A stretch of 5,601 nucleotides of DNA from Treponema sp. (lineage in GTDB: Bacteria > Spirochaetota > Spirochaetia > Treponematales > Treponemataceae), in NCBI GenBank assembly GCA_016290335.1, contig JAEETM010000151.1, positions 1-5,601 of the forward strand, in the 5' to 3' direction. A program made the position numbers and the translations under genes. Within the stretch, counting starts at the first letter, position 1. Each line of letters starts with the position of its first letter. Of the stretch, positions 1-5,021 are shown piece by piece. The notes beneath the pieces were generated by a model. The model ran no database searches. It saw nothing but the letters and a program-made list of their open reading frames with translations, and was not told the origin of the DNA.

Positions 1-82
1 TGACGAAACCACCCGCGGTATAGTTATGCTCCTCCGCTGGAAAGGCAAACGCTGGCAAACTAAAGCACTGGTAAAGTCGTGA
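1..82 (+). CDS. C-terminal end of an unidentified protein (5' part outside the window)
   Basis: Reading from base 2, 26 codons are open and end in TGA at 80-82. The residues are strongly basic and Trp-containing: DETTRGIVMLLRW, then KGKRWQTKALVKS. The gene stops 35 bases before hslO on the same strand, and a promoter fills the gap, so the two need not be co-transcribed. The GC-rich codons (ACC, CGC, CTC) look like real coding sequence, but the fragment is too short to assign to a family and I do not recognise it. A chance open frame at the window edge cannot be fully excluded. Confidence 0.55.
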   Translation, partial: DETTRGIVMLLRWKGKRWQTKALVKS

Positions 83-111
83 TTGTAACACCTTATTAAA
101 ACTGTTATATT
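83..111 (+). promoter_or_regulatory. Sigma70-type promoter of hslO with extended -10
   Basis: A -35 box TTGTAA (83-88) and a -10 box TATATT (106-111) are separated by exactly 17 bases. A TG at 103-104 lies one base before the -10 box, giving an extended -10. Transcription would be expected to start about seven bases downstream, at about 118, which is the A of the hslO ATG. The -35 begins directly after the stop codon of the upstream gene. This is read from sequence only; no start site has been measured. Confidence 0.6.
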
Positions 112-117
112 TTACTC

Positions 118-1086
118 ATGATTAAAGCACAGATAAATGATAATGAACTCCAGACTCATCTTTCTTCAATTGAAGCGGATGGTCTAAAAATATTCACTAT
201 GGCAAACGGTCGTGTCCGCGGAGCAATTTTTCACGGTACACGTTTTGTAAACCAGCTCCGAGCCCAGCATAATCTTGGAATCCTGGAAACTTATATTTTG
301 GGACAGGCTTCTCTTTGTGCAGCCCTTACAATCCCTATGATGAAGGACCTGGAGCATATTTCAATCCGTTTTGAATGTAAGGGAGTTGCAGACGGTTATT
401 CTGTAGAAGCTGATTCAACAGGTTACGTCCGTGGATTTTTGTACAACGAGCATATTCCTGTTATACGCGCACTTGAAAACTGGGATTTAGCTCCATTCCT
501 TGGTCCTGGAAATCTTACTTTTTCGCGAATCCACAAGGACGATAAATATCCTCAGAGCTCAACAGTAGATGTTGACGGAAATAATATTGCCAGGGACTTT
601 GCAACATATTTTGCCCAGTCAGAGCAGGTAAACACGGCTTTTCATTCAAGCATTCAGTTTGACAAACAGGGCAGAGTGATTGGAGCCGGTGCCATGTACA
701 TTCAGATAATGCCTGTCACCGGCGGTACTGCAAAGCTGGGGTCTCAGGTAGACAGTCATCAGGAAGAAAAAGAGGATGATGACGTGCTGCTCCAAAAGGT
801 AGAAAATGCATTCAAAGCCTGCCCAAGCCTTGGCCTTCTTTACAGCGAAAAAACAGTCGATTCCGAAGATATTGTAATCGGCCTTTTCCGCGAGTTTACC
901 CCGACAATCGTAATGAACCGTGATATTGTTTTTGATTGCCCCTGTAACGAAGATTATTACATTCATTACCTTCGCACACTCCCCAAAGACCAGCTCGCCG
1001 ACATCCGCCAAAACGGCCCCGATCCATTGGAAATTACATGCCGCAACTGCGGAAGCGTGTATCATATACCAATAGCGAAAATCTAA
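118..1086 (+). CDS. hslO: Hsp33 redox-regulated molecular chaperone
   Basis: Hsp33 is a cytoplasmic holdase. In reducing conditions four cysteines bind zinc; oxidants such as HOCl, or peroxide with heat, form disulfides, release zinc and switch the protein on to hold unfolding proteins. The four cysteines are present in the family spacing: C274-P-C276 and C308-R-N-C311, near the C-terminus. The N-terminal core (about 22-200) has family-like segments such as GRVRGAIFHGT, NLGILETYILGQA and FLGPGNL. A linker (about 203-260) contains the acidic run EEKEDDD (216-222). At 322 residues it is somewhat longer than the usual 290 or so, because of an N-terminal extension of about 20 residues and the linker. 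Other cysteines are at 67, 87 and 235. The start has no Shine-Dalgarno but agrees with a leaderless transcript from the promoter at 83-111. Met28 is a less likely start because family-like sequence begins before it. Confidence 0.95.
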   Translation: MIKAQINDNELQTHLSSIEADGLKIFTMANGRVRGAIFHGTRFVNQLRAQHNLGILETYILGQASLCAALTIPMMKDLEHISIRFECKGVADGYSVEADSTGYVRGFLYNEHIPVIRALENWDLAPFLGPGNLTFSRIHKDDKYPQSSTVDVDGNNIARDFATYFAQSEQVNTAFHSSIQFDKQGRVIGAGAMYIQIMPVTGGTAKLGSQVDSHQEEKEDDDVLLQKVENAFKACPSLGLLYSEKTVDSEDIVIGLFREFTPTIVMNRDIVFDCPCNEDYYIHYLRTLPKDQLADIRQNGPDPLEITCRNCGSVYHIPIAKI

Positions 1087-1101
1087 AATAACTGTTCTAC
1101 G

Positions 1102-1308
1102 GAAATCAATTTTTTATAATAACATAAACAAAAAAATAGCTCCCGGTCGTGATTCACAGGGCAAAAGCGCGCAATATTGCGCTTGACGCTGCATGTGGTA
1201 AAGGAACTATCAAATGCCGCTCGCGCGGCATCCACATGCAGAGTCATTTTGCCCTATGAATCTCTCCCTAGCGCTATTTTTGTAATCATTTTTCCAAAAA
1301 TTGATTTC
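1102..1308. repeat. Nested imperfect palindrome, MITE-like or large structured element
   Basis: Successive arms pair in order from outside in. GAAATCAATTTTT (1102-1114) pairs with 1296-1308, 13 bp. AAAAATAGC (1132-1140) pairs with 1273-1281, 9 bp. GATTCA (1151-1156) pairs with 1257-1262. AGGGCAAAA (1158-1166) pairs with 1247-1255. GAC plus CTGCATGTGG (1185-1198) pairs with 1232-1245, with one mismatch. The core holds two further hairpins: GCGCAATATTGCGC (1169-1182, perfect palindrome) and ATGCCGC-TCGC-GCGGCAT (1214-1231). A symmetric 10/10 internal loop lies at 1141-1150 and 1263-1272. The centre is GC-rich and the outer arms AT-rich. It contains no gene. It could be a non-autonomous mobile element, an interspersed intergenic repeat, a terminator or a structured RNA; I cannot tell which, and I see no clear target-site duplication. 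Confidence 0.75.
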
Positions 1309-1327
1309 AAAAAATAAATGTTACTAG

Positions 1328-1424
1328 TTTTGCATTGCAAAATTATATGTGGTCAGTTTTGTTTTACAAAACTGACAGCGAAGGCAGAAAAAATGTTTGG
1401 TACCAAACAATAATAGCCTTCGCT
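1328..1424. repeat. Cluster of perfect hairpins upstream of ssrA
   Basis: Three consecutive inverted repeats are visible. TTTTGC (1328-1333) pairs with GCAAAA (1337-1342) around a 3-base loop. GTCAGTTTTGT (1352-1362) pairs with ACAAAACTGAC (1366-1376), 11 bp around TTT. AGCGAAGGC (1377-1385) pairs with GCCTTCGCT (1416-1424), 9 bp, and encloses the 16-base perfect palindrome TGTTTGGTACCAAACA (1394-1409). None is followed by a U run on the + strand, so they do not look like ordinary terminators. The last stem ends two bases before the ssrA -35 box. Confidence 0.7.
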
Positions 1425-1426
1425 AG

Positions 1427-1455
1427 TTGACGATTTAAATATTTGATACTATATT
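1427..1455 (+). promoter_or_regulatory. Sigma70-type promoter of ssrA
   Basis: TTGACG (1427-1432) and TATATT (1450-1455) are separated by 17 bases, close to consensus, as expected for an abundant stable RNA. Transcription would start near 1462, giving a leader of about 36 nt that must be removed to form the mature tmRNA 5' end at 1498, normally by RNase P. The leader contains the hairpin ATTCAG-TTTTTG-CTGAAT (1472-1489). Confidence 0.65.
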
Positions 1456-1471
1456 TAATTATACGTAGAGC

Positions 1472-1489
1472 ATTCAGTTTTTGCTGAAT
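1472..1489 (+). other. Hairpin in the ssrA 5' leader
   Basis: ATTCAG (1472-1477) and CTGAAT (1484-1489) form a 6-bp stem with the loop TTTTTG, ending 8 bases before the mature tmRNA. It may affect leader processing. The role is an inference. Confidence 0.4.
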
Positions 1490-1497
1490 ACTGTAAC

Positions 1498-1872
1498 GGG
1501 GGTGTCCCGGTTTCGACGGGATTGGGAAATCTTGTACTGCAAGTAGGAGTGAAGGTTCCTTAAACTGACGAACAAATAACTGCTATTTTCGCAAGAAAAG
1601 AAGAAGAAGCTGAAGAAGCTTCTTGCGCAGAAGCACTCGCTGCATAAGCGATGCAGGAACTCAGCTGGTTCTGTTCCGCACTGGCTGACCTTCCTTGACT
1701 AATCGGGACTTGCCTGTACCTGTGTCCGGTCTGGTATGGGGACTCTTAATCGGAATACGGAGACGACGCTTGTTATGCTGCTACCGGCTCCCGACAACCA
1801 CCTCGCATAACTAAACCTGTAGATGTACCTGGTTTACTTTCTCGGACTGGAGTTCAATTCTCCACACCTCCA
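1498..1872 (+). ncRNA. ssrA: Transfer-messenger RNA (tmRNA, 10Sa RNA)
   Basis: tmRNA with SmpB rescues stalled ribosomes: it enters charged with alanine, then serves as template for a degradation tag. The 5' end GGGGGTG (1498-1504) pairs with CACCTCC (1865-1871) as a 7-bp acceptor stem with one G-U pair, followed by the discriminator A at 1872. The T arm is TGGAG-TTCAATT-CTCCA, ending at 1864. The 5' segment CGGTTTCGACGGGAT is the conserved tRNA-like D-region. The tag frame most likely resumes at GCT (1582-1584) after AAATAACT, begins AIFARKEEE and ends EALAA with TAA at 1645-1647; the stop lies in the stem-loop CTGCAT-AAGCG-ATGCAG (1640-1656). That is 21 encoded residues. CCA is not encoded (TAA follows the A), so a CCA-adding enzyme is needed. 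The 375-nt one-piece form is normal in length. The resume codon is inferred; the C-terminal frame is certain from ALAA-stop. Confidence 0.96.
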
Positions 1873-1876
1873 TAAA

Positions 1877-1914
1877 AAAGCCTTAACTAAACAGAGTTAA
1901 GGCTTTCTTATTTT
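1877..1914. terminator. Bidirectional intrinsic terminator between ssrA and the membrane phosphatase gene
   Basis: AAAGCCTTAACT (1877-1888) and AGTTAAGGCTTT (1895-1906) form a perfect 12-bp stem with the loop AAACAG. On the + strand it is followed by CTTATTTT. On the minus strand a T run read from 1879 down to 1874 follows the GC part. It sits 4 bases after the end of tmRNA and 11 bases after the stop of the convergent minus-strand gene, so it can serve both. Confidence 0.88.
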
Positions 1915-1917
1915 AAA

Positions 1918-3945
1918 CTATTTCCGGCGCAGCATCATTATTGTAATATCATCATTTAATGCTCTGGCACCCACAAACATCTTCAAATCTGCTATAATTG
2001 AATTGATCTGTGCATTCAAAGGAAGATTCCTGCATTTCTTAAAGGCTTCCAAAAGTCTTCTGGTTCCAAACTGTTCATCATTTTCATTTACTGCTTCAAT
2101 AATACCGTCTGTGTAGAACAATAAAGTATCATTGCGGTTGATAAAAAGATTTGTTGAATGGAAGTTGATAGGGAAATCTGAAATACCGATTACACCACAT
2201 TGCGTTTTATCTCTCGGCATAATCTGAGGTTCGTTATCACTATCCCTGAATATAAGAATGGAAGGATGTCCTGCATTTACAAACTCAATGTTATTTTCTT
2301 TAAGTCTGAGCAGAATACCTGTCATATAGTTTTCAATGTTGCCTTTTTCTTCTATCAGACGGTCGTTGATTATGTACATTACATCTTCAAGCTTTTCATT
2401 GGAACCGTCATGGAACTCCTGTTCAATAATATTCTTTACAAGCATTGTAACTAAGCCAGAAGAAATGCCGTGTCCTGAAACGTCAAATATTCCAAGTCCA
2501 TTAAGATGATTTTCAGTATAGAAAATATCGTATAAGTCACCAGAAACTCCGGCAAGCGGCTTCATATAACATGCAATTTCCCAGTTATCAAGCTGTGGAA
2601 TTGTCTGATTATAAAAGCTCTGTTGAACAAAGGAAGCAAGTTCAATTTCCTTCTGAGTTCTGTCTTTTTCGTACTGAAGCTGAAGATTTTTTGTTTCAAG
2701 CTGCGCATTTGATTCAGCAAGCTCCGAAGTTCTTTTTTCAACGATTGTTTCAAGATTCTTGTTAAGATATTCAGCCTGTGTCTGTGATTTTGCAAGATTA
2801 CGGATTAAGAAGCCTAAGAAGAAAAGGATTGTAAGCATCCAGCCTGAAGCTACAATTATGAGTGCATAAACATTTGAAGGTGAAAAATAAAAGAATAAAG
2901 CTACAAACAGCGAAAGGAAAACCGGAGAAAAGCAGGTCAGAAGATATAATACATTTTTATTTTTTTCAATTATTCCCTGAATTATATAACGTACTCCGTA
3001 TAAAATATGAATAGCAGTAACTAAATAAGATATTTGCAAAAAGCGCAAAAAGCTTGGTATATCATGAGAAAAAGAAACAAGAATTACATTAAAAAGAGTC
3101 ATGCAGACTCGTATTATGACAATTTTTGGTGAATCCTTTTTGTTTAAAAAATCCCTTATAAAAGAAACAGTGCAGTGGCTTGAAAGCGAACCTGCTATTC
3201 CGTGGAATAATACTTCATAAAGAAGGTAAGAAAATCCCTGTTTATAAATTATAGGATATTCGCCAATACATAATGTGACTAAGAAGAAGGAAGAGAAAAA
3301 AGTGATGCCTGCAAAAGAACGGTGCCTTTTTTCTGAAGAACGGAATATATAAAGTAAAGTATAAATCGTAGAAATTATAAGAAGAACAACAGAAAGCATT
3401 AAAAAGAACTTTGAGCGTAATAAATCATTTTGAGCTTTATAATAGGTTACTTCTTCCTGAGGTGCAATAAACGGTTCATTTGAAATTGTTCCGTAACCGC
3501 TTACCCATATTTTTATTATAAGTTCATTTTCTACATGGTCGTAATTAAGAAAGGTGGAGGGCAGGTTATAAGCACAGGCAAGTTCACCTGTAGAAAAAGG
3601 TTTTGGAGGAAAATATCCGTTTTGTCCTATGTATTTTCCATTTAGATAAGCTTCGCTCGCAATTTTTACAACGCCAAGATAAACTGTAAGGTTTGTATCT
3701 TTATATTCTTTTGGAATATAAAACCTGGATTTTAACCAGATATAACCTTCACCAGACGGTATAAGCAATGCAAGCTTGTTAAGTTCATTATTGTCTGTTA
3801 AATAAAAAGGCCCATTGGCTCCTCTTATAGAATAAGCCCAATTTTCTGAAAGCTTGATTCTGTTGGAAGCAGATGTCTTTCTGGCAAAAAGAGAAAAAAT
3901 AAATAAAAAAAAGAAAATAAAACAGGAAATAAATCTTTTTTTCAT
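1918..3945 (-). CDS. Membrane receptor protein with SpoIIE/PP2C-type serine phosphatase domain
   Basis: The 675-residue protein likely senses something outside the cytoplasmic membrane and dephosphorylates a STAS-type protein inside. A signal peptide (about 1-26: basic start, hydrophobic 8-20, cleavage near TSA-S) is followed by an extracellular beta-rich region (about 30-165) resembling the galactose-binding-like jelly roll of 7TMR-DISM receptors and GH2 enzymes (YLNGKYIGQNG, 100-110). About seven membrane segments follow, near 178-201, 211-230, 239-258, 275-293, 303-323, 331-353 and 360-382, then a coiled coil (about 385-440). The C-terminal PP2C domain has SGDLYD (468-473), DVSGHG (488-493), NAGH (557-560), YTDG (611-614) and NDDIT (664-668), so all metal-binding acidic positions appear present. 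The gene lies beyond a terminator from the partner-switch genes and converges on ssrA. The start is supported by the signal peptide; no Shine-Dalgarno precedes it. The ligand and target are unknown. Confidence 0.9.
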   Translation of the reverse strand: MKKRFISCFIFFFLFIFSLFARKTSASNRIKLSENWAYSIRGANGPFYLTDNNELNKLALLIPSGEGYIWLKSRFYIPKEYKDTNLTVYLGVVKIASEAYLNGKYIGQNGYFPPKPFSTGELACAYNLPSTFLNYDHVENELIIKIWVSGYGTISNEPFIAPQEEVTYYKAQNDLLRSKFFLMLSVVLLIISTIYTLLYIFRSSEKRHRSFAGITFFSSFFLVTLCIGEYPIIYKQGFSYLLYEVLFHGIAGSLSSHCTVSFIRDFLNKKDSPKIVIIRVCMTLFNVILVSFSHDIPSFLRFLQISYLVTAIHILYGVRYIIQGIIEKNKNVLYLLTCFSPVFLSLFVALFFYFSPSNVYALIIVASGWMLTILFFLGFLIRNLAKSQTQAEYLNKNLETIVEKRTSELAESNAQLETKNLQLQYEKDRTQKEIELASFVQQSFYNQTIPQLDNWEIACYMKPLAGVSGDLYDIFYTENHLNGLGIFDVSGHGISSGLVTMLVKNIIEQEFHDGSNEKLEDVMYIINDRLIEEKGNIENYMTGILLRLKENNIEFVNAGHPSILIFRDSDNEPQIMPRDKTQCGVIGISDFPINFHSTNLFINRNDTLLFYTDGIIEAVNENDEQFGTRRLLEAFKKCRNLPLNAQINSIIADLKMFVGARALNDDITIMMLRRK

Positions 3946-3957
3946 TTTACAAACAAT

Positions 3958-3986
3958 ACTATAAAAATGGGCTGCCTTAAAAGACA
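3958..3986 (-). promoter_or_regulatory. Weak candidate promoter of the membrane phosphatase gene
   Basis: On the minus strand TATAGT (3963-3958) is a fair -10 box. The base run 17 positions upstream is TGTCTT (3986-3981), a poor -35. Initiation near 3951 would leave only about 6 nt before the ATG at 3945. The site overlaps the terminator hairpin of the upstream operon. It is proposed because only 17 bases separate that terminator from the start codon; read-through is the alternative. Confidence 0.3.
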
Positions 3987-3996
3987 GCCCATTTTT
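3963..3996 (-). terminator. Intrinsic terminator after the RsbW-like kinase gene
   Basis: CAGCCCATTTTT (3985-3996) and AAAAATGGGCTG (3963-3974) form a 12-bp perfect stem with a 10-base loop. Read on the minus strand it ends in TTTTTATAG, the U run being part of the stem. It begins 19 bases after the stop codon of the kinase gene and would end the partner-switch transcript. Confidence 0.85.
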
Positions 3997-4015
3997 GATG
4001 AAGATAATGTTTTAA

Positions 4016-4570
4016 TTACTCTCCATCATTATTCACATTATGGAATTTCTGCTGGTACTTTTTAAGCATAGCAACAGCATTTCGTTTTCCATTGTATACA
4101 AAACCACCATTCCAATATTCAAGGGCAGCAAAAAGAGCGTTACCACCATCCTGACTATCAGATTCTTTTGTTCGGAATGAAACGTAATTTGAAAGCTCAA
4201 GGAAGTCATTCTTATGAAGACATTCAAGACGCTTTTTATTAAAGTCATTCCATTTTTCCAAGTCCTTAAAACCTTCGCCTTCATCCTGTACAATAATATG
4301 AGCATGTGTAGGACTGAAAGAATACCATACTGTTACTTTTTTATTTATATCGCAGTGATTACCATGCTTTACTGCGTTCTTAATAACTTCACTAATCTGC
4401 TGTTCAAGAAGGTTCAGTTCCTTAATTTCTGTTGGGGCAGACTGTACAATCAATAAAGTAAAATATCTAATCTGTCTGAAATCTGAAGGGAACTCCTTCT
4501 TTAACATATTTGTTTTATCGAACAATGGGTCGTTTTCATCAGACCTCAATTCTTTAATTTCCTGTGTCAC
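4016..4570 (-). CDS. RsbW/SpoIIAB-like serine kinase (HATPase_c anti-sigma-factor type), divergent
   Basis: This 184-residue cytoplasmic protein matches the GHKL ATPase fold of anti-sigma-factor kinases, which phosphorylate a STAS antagonist and bind either it or their target. The N box is EQQISEVIKNAVKHGN (56-71), with the catalytic-type Glu (probably E61) and the Mg-binding Asn (N65). The G1 box is DEGEGF (96-101). The canonical glycine-rich ATP lid (GRGL type) is not clear; instead about 40 residues (102-141) precede DGGNALFAALEYW (141-153). The start is GTG (4570-4568), chosen because AGGAGG lies 8 bases upstream. The protein is longer than typical RsbW (about 145-160), with extra sequence at the N-terminus and between the boxes. 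It follows the STAS gene by 95 bases and ends at a terminator. The partner is likely the STAS protein; the output is not visible. Confidence 0.85.
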   Translation of the reverse strand: MTQEIKELRSDENDPLFDKTNMLKKEFPSDFRQIRYFTLLIVQSAPTEIKELNLLEQQISEVIKNAVKHGNHCDINKKVTVWYSFSPTHAHIIVQDEGEGFKDLEKWNDFNKKRLECLHKNDFLELSNYVSFRTKESDSQDGGNALFAALEYWNGGFVYNGKRNAVAMLKKYQQKFHNVNNDGE

Positions 4571-4578
4571 GTATTTTT

Positions 4579-4584
4579 CCTCCT
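4579..4584 (-). promoter_or_regulatory. Strong ribosome binding site that fixes the GTG start of the kinase gene
   Basis: AGGAGG on the minus strand lies 8 bases before GTG at 4570. No ATG with comparable support lies nearby, so this site decides the start. Confidence 0.85.
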
Positions 4585-4601
4585 AAATACATCTCTTTTT
4601 C

Positions 4602-4664
4602 TTAATAGAATTTTTTAATTATTTTTTAACTTATAAAACAAACCGACACTCATTAAAGAATGAG
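4602..4664 (-). other. AT-rich spacer with small hairpin and possible weak internal promoter
   Basis: Directly after the STAS stop codon the minus strand has CTCATT-CTTT-AATGAG (4664-4649), a 6-bp stem followed by a loose T-rich stretch, which might be a weak attenuator. Further on, TTAAAA (4629-4624) and TATTAA (4607-4602) are spaced by 16 bases and could form a weak promoter for the kinase gene, but the stretch is so AT-rich that such matches are expected by chance. Confidence 0.25.
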
Positions 4665-4665
4665 A

Positions 4666-5004
4666 TTACTCTTTCACCATTAACAGACCTTCTTCAACAC
4701 TATTGGCAATAGGGAAGTAGCCCATCAGTTTTGTAAGCTCAATGACTTTCTTTACAGAACCATGAATGTTGGAGATGGCAAGCTTGAGGTTCATCTTTTT
4801 AATAGTTGAACAAATGTAAATCAGCGCACCAATTCCAGAAGAGTCGATGTAGTCAACTTGTTCCAGATTGATGATGAAGTTCTTTACATTTTTTTCAAGC
4901 ATCTTCATAACAAGCTCTTTGAGTTTGTATGAGTTATAAAGATCCATTTCTCCGGTTACATCAATAATGTAAACATCGCCATTTTTGCGTATTTTAAGTT
5001 CCAT
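4666..5004 (-). CDS. STAS-domain anti-sigma-factor antagonist (RsbV/SpoIIAA-like)
   Basis: This 112-residue single-domain protein is the switchable partner. When unphosphorylated it binds an RsbW-type kinase and releases that kinase's target; phosphorylation by the kinase turns it off and PP2C phosphatases turn it back on. The STAS pattern is clear: beta strand VYIIDVTGEMDLYNS (11-25), strand NFIINLEQV (42-50) and the phosphorylation loop YIDSSGIGAL (52-61), where Ser55, the first Ser after Asp54, matches the phosphoacceptor of SpoIIAA and RsbV. The length is normal for the family. ATG at 5004 has AAGGAG (5018-5013) 8 bases upstream. Only 17 bases separate it from the upstream phosphatase gene, so the two are surely co-transcribed. 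An unrelated STAS role cannot be excluded, but the neighbouring kinase and phosphatases argue for partner switching. Confidence 0.93.
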   Translation of the reverse strand: MELKIRKNGDVYIIDVTGEMDLYNSYKLKELVMKMLEKNVKNFIINLEQVDYIDSSGIGALIYICSTIKKMNLKLAISNIHGSVKKVIELTKLMGYFPIANSVEEGLLMVKE

Positions 5005-5012
5005 ACTGAATG

Positions 5013-5018
5013 CTCCTT
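5013..5018 (-). promoter_or_regulatory. Ribosome binding site of the STAS gene
   Basis: AAGGAG on the minus strand lies in the 17-base gap after the phosphatase stop codon and 8 bases before the ATG at 5004. Confidence 0.8.
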
Positions 5019-5021
5019 TTT

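Larger units (their letters stand above)
1087..1497. other. 411-bp gene-free region dense in inverted repeats, between hslO and ssrA
   Basis: No protein-coding frame of credible length or codon use is present on either strand. The region contains the large nested palindrome at 1102-1308, a hairpin cluster at 1328-1424, the ssrA promoter at 1427-1455 and the leader hairpin at 1472-1489. There is no separate simple terminator after hslO. The outer stems of the large palindrome are A-rich on the left arm and T-rich on the right, followed by further T runs (1277-1281 and 1289-1293), so they could end hslO transcription. Confidence 0.75.

Noticed and set aside
646..1065. 139-codon minus-strand open frame across hslO
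   Set aside because: It lies wholly inside hslO, whose family motifs are certain, and its translation has no domain-like features. It is an antisense shadow.
1102..1308. Degraded insertion sequence with transposase remnant
   Set aside because: No frame in or near the palindrome encodes anything like a transposase, and no clear target-site duplication is visible. Only a gene-less element remains possible.
1102..1424. CRISPR array or direct-repeat array
   Set aside because: The repeats are inverted, not direct, and there are no regularly spaced units or unique spacers.
1840..1872. Separate tRNA gene suggested by the T arm and acceptor strand
   Set aside because: The acceptor strand pairs with 1498-1504 and there is no anticodon arm. 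It is the tRNA-like end of tmRNA.
2200..2795. Open frames on both strands within the membrane phosphatase gene (2200-2454, 2562-2795, 2571-2765)
   Set aside because: They overlap the PP2C and coiled-coil coding region and have no family features or ribosome binding sites. They are shadows.
4033..4456. Open frames within the RsbW-like kinase gene (4033-4305 minus, 4214-4456 plus)
   Set aside because: They overlap the kinase gene, which has a strong ribosome binding site and clear N and G1 boxes.
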